Made by a program: the position numbers and the translations under genes | Notes under the pieces: generated by a model | The model's database searches: none | Seen by the model: only the letters and a program-made list of their open reading frames with translations | What the model was told of the DNA's origin: nothing | Origin: UBA4971 sp029551185 | GTDB lineage: Bacteria; Bacillota; SHA-98; UBA4971 | Assembly (NCBI GenBank): GCA_035593725.1 | Contig: DAOSZN010000002.1 | Span: 1-64,000, forward strand | Reading direction: 5' to 3' | Length of the DNA stretch: 64,000 nucleotides | Shown: one piece after another, positions 42,214 to 50,949 of the stretch | Position numbering within the stretch: position 1 is the first letter of the stretch | Layout of the letters: each line of letters opens with the position of its first letter

Positions 42214-42262
42214 TTGACATATGCTCATAATAATGGCTATACTAAGTGTGAGCATATGCCCA
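42214..42262 (+). promoter_or_regulatory. Promoter with flanking inverted repeat ahead of the DUF5320-mrp operon
   Basis: TTGACA at 42214-42219 and TATACT at 42238-42243 are 18 bp apart. CATATGCTCA (42218-42227) overlaps the -35 box, and TGAGCATATG (42249-42258) lies just after the -10 box, as exact inverted copies. The second is itself nearly palindromic (TGAGCATATGCCCA). The arrangement suits repression by a dimer, most simply the adjacent DUF134 protein. Confidence 0.65.
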
Positions 42263-42407
42263 TTAATCACTTGATGCTTTTCCGAAAAACGAGCGCATTG
42301 ATTATTTGTTTAGTGGGTGTGCGTTCTTACTTACTGTGGATCTTCTGACTCGACGAAAGAAGATCTTCCAATCCTTTAAAGATTCCTGAGAGAAGGAGGT
42401 GCGAGAT

Positions 42408-42836
42408 ATGCCAAGAGGAGACGGAACAGGACCTTGCGGTTTTGGCCCTATGACAGGACGAGCTGCAGGATATTGCGGCGGATTGCCGGTTCCTGGTTAT
42501 ATGAATCCTCAACCCGGGTTCCGAGGAAGAGGATTCGGAAGAGGCAGGGGCAGAGGTTGGGGTAGAGGTTGGATGCGGTGTTATCCCCCTGGATGGGCAG
42601 TGCCTGCGTATCACACCGGACCCGGTTATCCCAATCCTGCCTTTCAACAAGTTCCGCCATACGGTGCCAAATCTATGGCGTATAATCCTGAATATGCAGC
42701 TAAAGTCTCTGTTGAACAAGAAGTAGCATTCCTAAAGGAACAAGCGGCATTACTCAAGGAAGAGCTAGATGCTATTGAGGGACGTTTGGAAATGCTGGGT
42801 AAACAAGAAGCTGACTGTACAGGGAAAGATAAGTAG
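42408..42836 (+). CDS. DUF5320 family protein with Gly/Arg-rich segment
   Basis: This 142-aa protein starts with the DUF5320 signature MPRGDGTGPCGFGPMTGRAA and continues with a Gly/Arg repeat (GRGFGRGRGRGWGRGWMRC, about 46-61), a Pro/Tyr-rich linker and a C-terminal coiled coil (VSVEQEVAFLKEQAALLKEE). Function is unknown; the family is usually found beside Mrp and NifX-like genes. The ATG at 42408 follows AGAAGGAGGTG. It is the first gene of the operon. The Gly/Arg part could bind nucleic acid or metal-cofactor proteins, but that is speculation. Confidence 0.85.
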   Translation: MPRGDGTGPCGFGPMTGRAAGYCGGLPVPGYMNPQPGFRGRGFGRGRGRGWGRGWMRCYPPGWAVPAYHTGPGYPNPAFQQVPPYGAKSMAYNPEYAAKVSVEQEVAFLKEQAALLKEELDAIEGRLEMLGKQEADCTGKDK

Positions 42837-42878
42837 GGCATGCGATTTCCGCACCGTGTGTTCAGGTATATTATCTGA

Positions 42879-42905
42879 GGGGGCAAGGCATTTGCGCTTG
42901 TCCCC
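42879..42905 (+). other. Intercistronic stem-loop
   Basis: Arms GGGGGCAAG (42879-42887) and CTTGTCCCC (42897-42905) pair over 9 bp with one G-U and a 9-nt loop. No T tract follows, so it is more likely an mRNA-processing or partial attenuation element between the DUF5320 gene and mrp. Confidence 0.5.
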
Positions 42906-42928
42906 TGAATACTTAAGGGTTGTTAAGA

Positions 42929-43798
42929 ATGTATGAGGCGGGAGGCGACTTCTCTGTGGGGCAAGGAACGAAAGACGTTAGTGAACAGGAAGAGGCTTCA
43001 GGCTGTAAGCTGAAACAGCCAATTGAGACTCTTCCGGAAAGCGATTTCAACAGTATAAACCAGGTAATAGCTGTTATGAGCGGTAAAGGGGGTGTAGGAA
43101 AATCCTCAGTAGCCGCTCTTATCGCAGTGAAACTGGCCAGAGACGGTTACCGAGTGGGTTTGCTTGACGCTGACATTACAGGACCTAGTATCCCGAAGAT
43201 GTTTGGTATCAAATCTTCTGCTGAAGCCATGGAATTTGGAATTTTTCCTGTTAAAAGCGATTTAGGTATTGAAGTCATGTCTCTCAATTTACTCCTTAAG
43301 AATGAGGATGACCCGGTGATCTGGCGAGGCCCTCTAATTGCAGGCGCGGTAAAGCAATTTTGGACAGACGTAATCTGGGGAAAACTTGATTATCTCATTG
43401 TTGATTTGCCTCCGGGAACAGGCGATGTTCCTATTACTGTCATGCAGTCCCTACCTCTGAGTGGGGTAGTAATTGTCTCATCCCCTCAAGATGTTGCTGC
43501 AATGATTGTTAAGAAGGCAATAAGAATGGCTTCTATGATGAATGCAAAAATTCTGGGTCTTATTGAGAACATGAGTTACGCAGTTTGTCCGAAGTGCGGT
43601 GAGATTCTTCATCTGTTCGGGGCCAGCAAAGGAGAGGAACTCGCAAAATCGTCAGGGATACCTTATTTGGGTGCATTACCTCTTGATCCTGAGTTAGCCA
43701 GATTATGCGATCTGGGCCATGTAGAGGAATATGACAATGAAACAATGCGATCTGGAATAAATTGGGATGCAATAGTGAATGAGGGGGCTCTGAAATGA
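42929..43798 (+). CDS. Mrp/NBP35-type Fe-S carrier P-loop ATPase
   Basis: This 289-aa MinD-family ATPase inserts or transfers Fe-S clusters. The deviant Walker A reads SGKGGVGKSS near 50-60; LLDADITGPSIPKMFG, VDLPPGTGD and VIVSSPQDVAAMIVKKAI follow. The C-terminal CPKCG near 215 is the cluster-binding pair. A 45-residue N-terminal extension precedes the ATPase domain. I use the ATG at 42929; a TTG at 42920 is possible. Its stop overlaps the ATG of the NifX-like gene by 4 bp, so the two products probably act together. Confidence 0.92.
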   Translation: MYEAGGDFSVGQGTKDVSEQEEASGCKLKQPIETLPESDFNSINQVIAVMSGKGGVGKSSVAALIAVKLARDGYRVGLLDADITGPSIPKMFGIKSSAEAMEFGIFPVKSDLGIEVMSLNLLLKNEDDPVIWRGPLIAGAVKQFWTDVIWGKLDYLIVDLPPGTGDVPITVMQSLPLSGVVIVSSPQDVAAMIVKKAIRMASMMNAKILGLIENMSYAVCPKCGEILHLFGASKGEELAKSSGIPYLGALPLDPELARLCDLGHVEEYDNETMRSGINWDAIVNEGALK

Positions 43799-44166
43799 AG
43801 ATAGCAGTAACTGCGCAAGACAAGAGCTTGGACTCAGAGTTTGATTCTCGCTTCGGAAGATGCAAGTATTTCGTTATTATTGATCTTGATACAGAGGAGT
43901 ACAGGGTTGAGCAAAACGAAGCCACGATTGCGGTAGGAGGCGCAGGTGTAAAGAGCGCTCAGTTTCTTGCAAATTGTGGAGTTGATGCGGTGATCACAGG
44001 CCATGTCGGCCCAAACGCGTCCCGAGCACTGGAGGCAGCGGGGATCAAGGTATTCATCATGGAATCCGGTACAGTGCGCGACGCTGTCACAGCTTACAAG
44101 GAAGGTAAGTTAACCCGGGCTTCCGGGGCTACAACAGATTCGCATACGGGGCTTAATATGTCGTAG
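43795..44166 (+). CDS. NifX/NifB-like dinitrogenase iron-molybdenum cofactor family protein (copy 1)
   Basis: This 123-aa single-domain protein begins MKIAVTAQDKSLDSEFDSRF, followed by FGRCKYFVIIDLD and a Gly-rich part (VITGHVGPNASRALEAAGI). This RNase H-like fold binds Fe-S or FeMo-type cofactors in NifX and NifY; members outside nitrogen fixation are poorly characterised. No nitrogenase genes are present. The start overlaps mrp. A stem-loop and about 210 bp separate it from copy 2. Confidence 0.9.
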   Translation: MKIAVTAQDKSLDSEFDSRFGRCKYFVIIDLDTEEYRVEQNEATIAVGGAGVKSAQFLANCGVDAVITGHVGPNASRALEAAGIKVFIMESGTVRDAVTAYKEGKLTRASGATTDSHTGLNMS

Positions 44167-44187
44167 AGCCATTGTCGGATCCATACG

Positions 44188-44225
44188 CTGAGGAAGTTGA
44201 CGCAAGAAAAAGGCAGCTTCCTCAG
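44188..44225 (+). other. Stem-loop between the two NifX-like genes
   Basis: Arms CTGAGGAAG (44188-44196) and CTTCCTCAG (44217-44225) form a 9-bp stem with a 20-nt loop and no T tract. The 212-bp gap around it carries no accepted gene. Confidence 0.45.
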
Positions 44226-44378
44226 GGCTGTCCGATGAATTATTGCGAAAACCGTTGTGGCCTTTGAGCGCATGCCTGACATGGATTACGCCGGCCTCAA
44301 GACAAGAGAAATGGTGTTGGTTGAGAAGCCATCCGGGGCTGATAAGATATGAAAAGACTGTGAAGGAGGCGCCTATAA

Positions 44379-44786
44379 ATGAAGATTGCAGTTGCGACAG
44401 AGGGATCCGCGGTAGCACCGCACTTTGGGAGATGCCCTGAATATACCTTATATAATGTGAAGGACGGTTCGGTTTCAGATAAGACTGTAATTCCCAATCC
44501 CGGACATGAGCCCGGTTTTCTGCCTGAATACCTGTCAAAACTGGGTGTTTCCTGCATTATCGCAGGGGGAATGGGTATGAGAGCCAAGAACCTGTTTGCG
44601 GAGAAGAACATACAGACTGTTGTGGGAGTAACCGGGCTTGTTGACGAGGTAGCCAAGGCATTTGCCGCCGGTACCCTAAAAGGCGGGGAAAGCCTTTGTG
44701 AACACGGGCAAACTGAGCCCCAAAGAAGCCACAATTGTGAACACCATGAAGATCATGGCGATGGTCATGAATGCGGTAAGAAATAA
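44379..44786 (+). CDS. NifX/NifB-like cofactor family protein with His/Cys-rich tail (copy 2)
   Basis: This 135-aa protein has the same fold (MKIAVATEGSAVAPHFGRCP, LGVSCIIAGGMGMRAKNLF). Unlike copy 1 it ends in a metal-binding tail rich in His and Cys (CEHGQTEPQRSHNCEHHEDH, then GDGHECGKK). The tail could hold zinc, nickel or an Fe-S precursor. AAGGAGG stands 10 bases before the ATG. It is followed after 45 bp by the first MinD/ferredoxin ATPase. Confidence 0.9.
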   Translation: MKIAVATEGSAVAPHFGRCPEYTLYNVKDGSVSDKTVIPNPGHEPGFLPEYLSKLGVSCIIAGGMGMRAKNLFAEKNIQTVVGVTGLVDEVAKAFAAGTLKGGESLCEHGQTEPQRSHNCEHHEDHGDGHECGKK

Positions 44787-44831
44787 AGATGGGATAACCG
44801 AAGACAAAACAGTCACAAGTGGGGATGTCGC

Positions 44832-45689
44832 ATGATCATATCTGTTGCCAGCGGAAAGGGTGGAACAGGCAAGACTACTGTTGCAGTGAACCTGGCTTTG
44901 ACCCTTACAGAAACGGAAACCGTATGTTTTGTCGATTGTGATGTGGAAGAACCCAACGCGCACTTATTCCTCAAACCTGTACTTGAAGGTTCTGTCGAAG
45001 TTACTGTGCCTGTGCCTATTGTGGATGAGGAGAAGTGCAATGGATGTGGACGGTGCGGAGAAATCTGCGCTTTCAACGCGATCTTGCCTTTGGGAAAGCA
45101 TGTGTTGACCTTCCCGGAGTTGTGTCATGGATGCGGCGGATGCACGCTGCTTTGTCCGGCAAGCGCTATCCAAGAAGAACCGTTGGAGATTGGGGTGGTT
45201 GAGTGGGGTCAGGCGGGCTCCGTATCTCATATACACGGTAGGTTGAATATTGGGAGTCCGCTTGCGCCTCCCCTTGTGAAAGCAGTGAAGAATCACGCGG
45301 AGAACAAGCCTGAACGTGCCATCTCGATCATTGATTCCCCACCGGGGACTTCATGTCCGGTTGTGGCTTCAGTAAGTGGCAGCGATTTCTGTTTGCTTGT
45401 TACAGAACCTACTCCCTTTGGGCTCCACGATCTTACACTTGCTGTCGATATGGTGAGAGAGCTGCAAGTTCCGTTTGGTGTGGTGATTAACAGAGCCGGT
45501 TTGGGAAATGGCGGATTAGTGGATTACTGTAAGGCGGAGAACATACATATACTTGCTGAAATCCCATTTGATCGAAAATATGCCAAGTGCTACGCCAAAG
45601 GCGGACATCTTGTTCACGAGTTTCCTGAGATAAAAAGGGTGTTTCAGGATCTATGGCATGCAATCTGTGTTACCACGGATCGGGTTTAA
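44832..45689 (+). CDS. MinD-superfamily ATPase with inserted two-cluster ferredoxin domain (copy 1)
   Basis: This 285-aa protein has the P-loop SGKGGTGKTTVAVNLAL, then an insertion with two 4Fe-4S motifs, CNGCGRCGEICAFNAI near 60-75 and CHGCGGCTLLCPASAI near 97-112. The ATPase fold then resumes (IDSPPGTSCPVVASVSG, LLVTEPTPFGLHDL). This is COG1149. Such proteins usually occur as tandem pairs near Mrp and NifX-like genes and are thought to help assemble or transfer a metal cofactor. It lies 39 bp before copy 2. Confidence 0.9.
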   Translation: MIISVASGKGGTGKTTVAVNLALTLTETETVCFVDCDVEEPNAHLFLKPVLEGSVEVTVPVPIVDEEKCNGCGRCGEICAFNAILPLGKHVLTFPELCHGCGGCTLLCPASAIQEEPLEIGVVEWGQAGSVSHIHGRLNIGSPLAPPLVKAVKNHAENKPERAISIIDSPPGTSCPVVASVSGSDFCLLVTEPTPFGLHDLTLAVDMVRELQVPFGVVINRAGLGNGGLVDYCKAENIHILAEIPFDRKYAKCYAKGGHLVHEFPEIKRVFQDLWHAICVTTDRV

Positions 45690-45728
45690 GCCCGGAACAG
45701 GAACAGCATTTGAAGGGACGAAATCGTT

Positions 45729-46634
45729 ATGAAGGAATTACTGGTCATCAGCGGTAAAGGAGGCACCGGGAAGACTACCATAGTCGGGGCTTTTGCAGGG
45801 TTAGCAAAGGATTCGTTTCCTTGCAAGATGACTGTCCTGGCTGATTGCGATGTAGATGCTGCAGACCTCCACCTCATACTAAAGCCTGACGTAAGAGAGA
45901 CGAAGGAGTTTTTTGGTCTCAAAAGAGCTTCTATGGACCGGATGAAATGTAATAATTGCGGAGAATGCAGAAAGATATGCCGCTTTGACGCTATCACTGC
46001 GCATGAAGGGCGTGTCAAGATAGAGCCCATTTCATGTGAAGGCTGTGCCGTGTGCTTTCACATCTGTCCTAATCAAGCCATAAGTATGAAGGATGTAATT
46101 GCAGGCCACCGGTTTGTGTCTGATACCATCTACGGGCCGCTTGTTCACGCCAAGCTCGGTGTGGCTGAAGAGAACTCCGGCAAGCTGGTGACAGAGGTCA
46201 GGCGCGAGGCTCGGCGTATTGCTGAAACCCTTGATTCTCCCCTTATCATATGTGACGGACCTCCGGGTATAGGTTGTCCTGTGATATCTTCAATGTCCGG
46301 CGTGGATTTAGCTCTTATCGTGACAGAACCTACAATTGCAGGTATCCATGACATGGAAAGACTGTATTCTCTTGCTCGTGACTTTGACGTGGAAGTAGCG
46401 GTGTGCATAAATAAGTATGATCTGGATTATGAGATGTCAGCGGATATTGAGGAATTCTGCAGTGCGCATAGCGTTGACATGGCAGGGAGAGTCCCGTTTG
46501 ATGAGGAAGTGGTTAAGGCCCTTGTCAAAGGAGAGCCAATCATCCCGTCCCGTTCAACGGGTCAGGATCGGGAAAGTCCTGCAGCTAATAGCATTCGACA
46601 ACTGTGGGCTGAAATCTTTAACCGCCTCTTTTAG
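45729..46634 (+). CDS. MinD-superfamily ATPase with inserted two-cluster ferredoxin domain (copy 2)
   Basis: This 301-aa paralogue of the previous gene has P-loop SGKGGTGKTTIVGAFAG, clusters CNNCGECRKICRFDAI and CEGCAVCFHICPNQAI, and the later ATPase motifs CDGPPGIGCPVISSMSG and LIVTEPTIAGIHDM. The two probably form a heterodimer. It ends the operon; an AT-rich control region of the GntR gene follows. Reductase or cofactor-assembly roles are both possible, and the sequence does not decide. Confidence 0.9.
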   Translation: MKELLVISGKGGTGKTTIVGAFAGLAKDSFPCKMTVLADCDVDAADLHLILKPDVRETKEFFGLKRASMDRMKCNNCGECRKICRFDAITAHEGRVKIEPISCEGCAVCFHICPNQAISMKDVIAGHRFVSDTIYGPLVHAKLGVAEENSGKLVTEVRREARRIAETLDSPLIICDGPPGIGCPVISSMSGVDLALIVTEPTIAGIHDMERLYSLARDFDVEVAVCINKYDLDYEMSADIEEFCSAHSVDMAGRVPFDEEVVKALVKGEPIIPSRSTGQDRESPAANSIRQLWAEIFNRLF

Positions 46635-46730
46635 TACAAAGTGCTCCACCCGGGGAGATTACTCCTTGTAATCTTACAATTGTTTTTCCCTATTAAGAAG
46701 GAATTTGCGATTCTGTACAGAACAATACGA

Positions 46731-46775
46731 GTGATTATAATAACATAGTCATTCCTTTGAAATGATTATAATCAT
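46731..46775. promoter_or_regulatory. Candidate GntR operators: two TGATTATAAT sites
   Basis: GTGATTATAATAAC (46731-46744) and the perfect palindrome ATGATTATAATCAT (46762-46775) lie 31 bp apart, in phase on the helix, about 75 bp before the GntR gene. This looks like a paired operator for autoregulation and perhaps for the downstream sugar genes. Confidence 0.55.
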
Positions 46776-46846
46776 ATGTAATGCTCAAGCTTCCTTGGAG
46801 AAGTTGCCAAGGATTAGCGGAAATAATCACAAGAAGCGGGAGAGTT

Positions 46847-47587
46847 GTGACGAAGATGCATGTTGCCGGAGTTGACAGGGAAAGCAGTATACCTCTTTAT
46901 GTTCAGGTCGCGGAATACTGGCGTGCAAAGATTACTCAGAATCAACTTAAACCAGGAGATCAGCTTCCGACAGAAGCCGAAATGGCTGAATTTCACGGAG
47001 TCAGTAAGATCACGGTAAGGCAGGCAATTCATCTGTTGGTGAATGAGGGCTTGGTTGTGACTCGCCAGGGCAAAGGCACGTTTGTGCGGGTTGCTAAACA
47101 CCAGTGGGATCTGTCAAAGCTCTATAGCTTCAGTGAGGATATGGAAATGAGGGGGTTTACCCCCGGTGCCAGAGTCCTAAAGAAAGAGATAGTAAAAGGG
47201 CCTGTTGAACAGCTGAATCTGGACGACAACAATGCTCTTACAATAAGGGTGGAGAGATTAAGATTAGCTGATAACGAACCCATGGCAATTGAGCTTCTAA
47301 GGGTGCCTTATGAGCCGTTTAAAGACATCTATGACGACATTGTCGATAATGTCTCAGTGTACAGACTTATAGAAGACAAAATCGGCATTAAGCCGGGGTA
47401 CGGCACTCAATTTATCGAGGCAGCCTTGCCTGATAAACGGGAGCAGAGACTGCTTCAGATTGACGCCCAAGAAGCAGTTCTTAAATTGGAGCGAGTATCT
47501 TTTTCTAAAGCGGGTGTACCAATAGAGCACACCATCTCAATATACCGAGGCGATCAATACCGTTTCAGAGTTACGCTGGAGCGATAA
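46847..47587 (+). CDS. GntR-family (HutC/UTRA) transcriptional regulator
   Basis: This 246-aa regulator has an N-terminal winged helix (SIPLYVQVAEYWRAKI, QLPTEAEMAEFHGVSKITVR, VVTRQGKGTFV) and a C-terminal UTRA sensor domain (about 95-240; SFSEDMEMRGFTPGARVL, IEHTISIYRGDQYRFRV). UTRA regulators respond to phosphorylated sugars; GlcN-6-P or GlcNAc-6-P in the NagR type. The start is GTG at 46847 with GGGAG upstream; a longer frame to 46781 overlaps the operators. It heads the ABC-SIS-kinase operon and is its probable repressor. Confidence 0.9.
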   Translation: MTKMHVAGVDRESSIPLYVQVAEYWRAKITQNQLKPGDQLPTEAEMAEFHGVSKITVRQAIHLLVNEGLVVTRQGKGTFVRVAKHQWDLSKLYSFSEDMEMRGFTPGARVLKKEIVKGPVEQLNLDDNNALTIRVERLRLADNEPMAIELLRVPYEPFKDIYDDIVDNVSVYRLIEDKIGIKPGYGTQFIEAALPDKREQRLLQIDAQEAVLKLERVSFSKAGVPIEHTISIYRGDQYRFRVTLER

Positions 47588-47698
47588 GGCGCAAGTGAAG
47601 TAAAAAGGAATTCCTTAAAGGAAATCAATGAGCAGCCTTTTTAGAGAGGTCAATTATTGTGCCATGCCTGCAAAAAGGCAGCCAACGGAAGGGATGGT

Positions 47699-48601
47699 AT
47701 GATGAGAAGTCTCGACAGAAGTCAACGCCAGGTGAGACAAACGCTAACTGCTTGGTCCTTCATTTTGCCTTCTCTCATCGGACTTGGGATTTTTGTCTAT
47801 GGCTCTCTTGTGTACTCACTCTACATATCGTTTACAAGCTGGGATCTTCTAACACCTGCTAAGTGGGTTGGCTTCGCGAACTACGCCCGAGTTTTCAGAG
47901 ATGAAACATTCATTCAGTGTCTTTACAATACCGTCTACTTTGTCGTGGCTATAGTGCCTCTTGGCATAGTCTTTGCCATGGCTATGGCAATGGCGTTAAA
48001 CAAGCAACTGCCGGGGATTGGATTTTTCCGTGCAGCATATTACATGCCGTCTATTACATCGACTATTGCCATCGGCATGGTCTGGCTCTGGATATTCAAT
48101 CCGGATCAAGGCGTTCTTAACGCATTATTGAAGCTAATCGGGGTAAGCAATCCGCCGCGCTGGCTGGAAAGCAGGGTGTGGGCGAAGCCTGCTCTCAGTA
48201 TCATGCGGCTTTGGCAAGTCTCAGGTTACTACATGATTATGTATTTGTCCGGCCTGCAAAACATCCCAAATGAACTGTATGAAGCCGCGGAAATAGATGG
48301 GGCTACAGGATGGCAGAAAACCAAATATGTCACTGTTCCTCTGCTATCCAATACCACACTCTTTGCCACGATCATGCTGATTATTGAGGTCTTCAACCTC
48401 TTTGAAGCTGTATACGTCATGACTGAAGGCCGGCCCGGCGGCAGCACTAACACAATTCTTTATTACATCTATGCCCAAGCGTTTCAGAGGTACAGAATGG
48501 GGTACGCTTCCGCAATGGCATGGGTGCTGTTTGTAATACTTTTTGTGATAACCTTGATTCAATTTGCTGCGAGGAGAAGGAAAGAAGAGATTGGTTTCTA
48601 G
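47699..48601 (+). CDS. ABC sugar importer, permease (MalF type), second system
   Basis: This 300-aa protein has six transmembrane segments (first SFILPSLIGLGIFVYGSLVY) and EAA loop LYEAAEIDGATGWQKTKYV, with VYVMTEGRPGGSTNTILYYI near the end. It is a paralogue of the permease at 22.6 kb. The start is one of two successive ATGs at 47699 and 47702 after GGAAGGGATGG. It is 24 bp upstream of the partner permease. Confidence 0.9.
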   Translation: MMRSLDRSQRQVRQTLTAWSFILPSLIGLGIFVYGSLVYSLYISFTSWDLLTPAKWVGFANYARVFRDETFIQCLYNTVYFVVAIVPLGIVFAMAMAMALNKQLPGIGFFRAAYYMPSITSTIAIGMVWLWIFNPDQGVLNALLKLIGVSNPPRWLESRVWAKPALSIMRLWQVSGYYMIMYLSGLQNIPNELYEAAEIDGATGWQKTKYVTVPLLSNTTLFATIMLIIEVFNLFEAVYVMTEGRPGGSTNTILYYIYAQAFQRYRMGYASAMAWVLFVILFVITLIQFAARRRKEEIGF

Positions 48602-48624
48602 ATTTTCATAGGGGAGGAGACAGT

Positions 48625-49467
48625 GTGAAGCGTAAGAAGAGGTTACACATTGCTGCCCTATATGCGATCTTGATTTTGGTTGCCATTGTTATGATATTCC
48701 CGTTTGTCTGGTCAGTCACAGCCTCATTCAAAACCAGCCGCCAGATATACGGCGGCAACCCTTTGGATCTGATACCTAATCCGGCTACCCTTAACAATTA
48801 TCGAAAGGCTTTGAGCGTGCTTCCGTTTCACAGGTTTCTCTTGAACTCCCTTATGCTGGCTTCAATAGTGCCTATAGCATCAATAACTCTTGCTTCCATG
48901 GCAGCGTATTCCTTTGCAAGGCTTCAGTTTAAGGGCAGAGATTTCATATTCATGTTGCTCCTTGGGGTAATGATGTTGCCAGGCCATGTCACTCTTATTC
49001 CCCGTTATGCCTTAGTTCGAAAGCTCGGTTGGATAAATAAGTACACAGCTCTCATCATCCCGCCAATCTTCGGCGCCGGTTTGGTATTTAACATTTTCTT
49101 CATGAGGCAGCATTTCCTCAGCATTCCCCGGGAATTGGAAGAAGCAGCTCTGATTGACGGATGTTCATCCTGGGGCGTCTGGCGGAATATTATCATGCCC
49201 AACTCCAAACCCGCCATTGCCACCCTTGCAATTATCGGTTTCAAGACTGAATGGAACAGCTTTCTATGGCCTAACGTAGTGATTAACGATTTTCTGAAAA
49301 TGCCTATTCAGGTAGGCCTGACATATCTCCAAACCAATGTGCAATCGAGTTGGGATATTCTAATGGCTGCAACCACACTGTCGATTATCCCTCTTATAGT
49401 GATATTCATGTGTTTCCAAAGGTATTTTATGGCGGGAATCCTTACCACCGGCCTTGGAGGAAGATGA
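48625..49467 (+). CDS. ABC sugar importer, permease (MalG type), second system
   Basis: This 280-aa protein has six transmembrane segments (first LHIAALYAILILVAIVMIFP) and an EAA loop LEEAALIDGCSSWGVWRNI. Its sequence PGHVTLIPRYALVRKLGW matches the MalG family. The start is the GTG at 48625 with GGGGAGGAG ahead; a frame from 48520 overlaps the previous gene by 82 bp and is unlikely. It forms the second half of the membrane channel. Confidence 0.9.
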   Translation: MKRKKRLHIAALYAILILVAIVMIFPFVWSVTASFKTSRQIYGGNPLDLIPNPATLNNYRKALSVLPFHRFLLNSLMLASIVPIASITLASMAAYSFARLQFKGRDFIFMLLLGVMMLPGHVTLIPRYALVRKLGWINKYTALIIPPIFGAGLVFNIFFMRQHFLSIPRELEEAALIDGCSSWGVWRNIIMPNSKPAIATLAIIGFKTEWNSFLWPNVVINDFLKMPIQVGLTYLQTNVQSSWDILMAATTLSIIPLIVIFMCFQRYFMAGILTTGLGGR

Positions 49468-49628
49468 AGTCGCAATGCCATGTGTAGACAGGTGCCGCTC
49501 GGGCTGATTTCTTGCTAATCAATAATTTAGAAAGGAGTGACAGACAAGTGCAAGTGGCCTTCACAAGGCCATGGAGGCCGTGTCATCCGGAAAGAGATTG
49601 ACTGAATCAAAAGGGAGGAATGAAGGAA

Positions 49629-50897
49629 ATGAGATCTTCCGTCAGAAGGACGTTGCTTTTCATAGTCATCCTGGCACTTGCGATGCCTGTGTGTGGCGGG
49701 CTGGAAGCTGCGGCTAAGAAGACTAAAGTCCAAGTAATCTCATGGTGGGATTTTACTGCGTCGCAACCGCTGATTCAGTTGAAGACTGAATTTGAGAAGC
49801 TGAATCCGGATTTGGAACTTGAGTATATTCAGATTGGAAGCAAGTATGCTGACAAAATGCTTGTAATGATTGCCGGAGGCGCTGATCTCCCTGATGTAAT
49901 GATGATTGCCATGGACAAGATACCGATTTTCGCCGATAAGGGCGCTATCATGAACATTGACCGCTATGTCAAAGAAGACTACAAGGACGAGATGGCAAAG
50001 GTCTACCCCGTAGTCTCAGACGCCCTTACTTATAATGGCGAGTTTTATGCAATGCCAAGGGATATAACCAGCAAAGTCATGTTTTTTAACAAGACGTTAT
50101 TCGACGAGGCGGGTGTCCCCATACCGGATCCGGACTGGACATGGGACGATTTCAGAGCCATAGCCAAGAAAATGACAAAAGACCTTGACGGTGACGGACA
50201 CGCTGATCAGTGGGGATTCTACTTCAGAAAGTACATGGACGCTTTCACTGACTTCTTGATGCAGAACAACGGTGGGCTATGTACTGTGGAAGGGCAGTCC
50301 CTGTTGGGTATGCCGGAGAGTATAGAAGCTATTAAGTTCCTGCAAGAGATGTGTGTAGTTGACAAATCAGTCCCCACTGAGACCCAGGCCATGCAGTTTG
50401 GAAGGCCTCAGTCCGCGCCTTTTGTCGCAGGCAAAGTCGCAATGCTAATGGGCGGTCTGTCTACTACAGTAGACCTTATGAACGCGAACATAGACTATGT
50501 GATTAGGCCGCTTCCAAAGGGCAAATCCCAAGTAAACGTCGCCTTTGTTAATGCTTGGGCCGTTCCGTCAGGCGCAAAGAATCCGGACCTGTCCTGGCGC
50601 GTGCTGAAATTCTTTGCAAGCAAAGAAGCACAGCAAATTGTCCTCAATACAGGTATGGGCCTACCATCGAGAAAGGACGTTGATACTACTGATTTCGTGA
50701 AGGCACGCCCTGATAACAAGTACTTCATCGAAGCCTTGGAATACAGCAAGCCATTCCCAAGCCCTGTCTATGGTGTGGACTTCTTCGCCCTTGTGGAGCA
50801 GGAGTTCGACCTAATGTGGCTGGGTGAACGGAGTGTGGAGGATGCCGTAGCAGCTGTTGAGAAAAAAGCTCAAGATGTACTCTCAGGCAAGTTCTAG
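49629..50897 (+). CDS. ABC sugar importer, substrate-binding protein, second system
   Basis: This 422-aa extracellular protein has a signal peptide (RRTLLFIVILALAMPVCGGL), the opening strand VQVISWWDFTASQPLIQLKT, GGADLPDVMMIAMDKIPIF and a calcium-site-like DLDGDGHADQWGF near 190. No lipobox is clear. ATG at 49629 is preceded by GGGAGG (10 bases) and AAGGA. Unlike the first system, the binding protein follows its permeases, after a 160-bp gap. Substrate is unknown; the amino-sugar-type genes downstream suggest an N-acetylated or phosphorylatable sugar. Confidence 0.9.
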   Translation: MRSSVRRTLLFIVILALAMPVCGGLEAAAKKTKVQVISWWDFTASQPLIQLKTEFEKLNPDLELEYIQIGSKYADKMLVMIAGGADLPDVMMIAMDKIPIFADKGAIMNIDRYVKEDYKDEMAKVYPVVSDALTYNGEFYAMPRDITSKVMFFNKTLFDEAGVPIPDPDWTWDDFRAIAKKMTKDLDGDGHADQWGFYFRKYMDAFTDFLMQNNGGLCTVEGQSLLGMPESIEAIKFLQEMCVVDKSVPTETQAMQFGRPQSAPFVAGKVAMLMGGLSTTVDLMNANIDYVIRPLPKGKSQVNVAFVNAWAVPSGAKNPDLSWRVLKFFASKEAQQIVLNTGMGLPSRKDVDTTDFVKARPDNKYFIEALEYSKPFPSPVYGVDFFALVEQEFDLMWLGERSVEDAVAAVEKKAQDVLSGKF

Positions 50898-50922
50898 TTT
50901 ACTATGGGCAGTGAATTCCCGG

Positions 50923-50949
50923 CAAGGCGCTTGGGATCTCCGAGCGCCT
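50923..50949 (+). other. Stem-loop after the second binding-protein gene
   Basis: Arms AAGGCGCT (50923-50930) and AGCGCCTT (50942-50949) form an 8-bp stem with no T tract. Its place behind a binding-protein gene mirrors the hairpin at 22433. Confidence 0.5.

Noticed and set aside
43795..44166. nifX as a sign of nitrogen fixation
   Set aside because: The NifX-like fold is widespread outside nitrogenase clusters, and no nifH, nifD, nifK or nifB is present.
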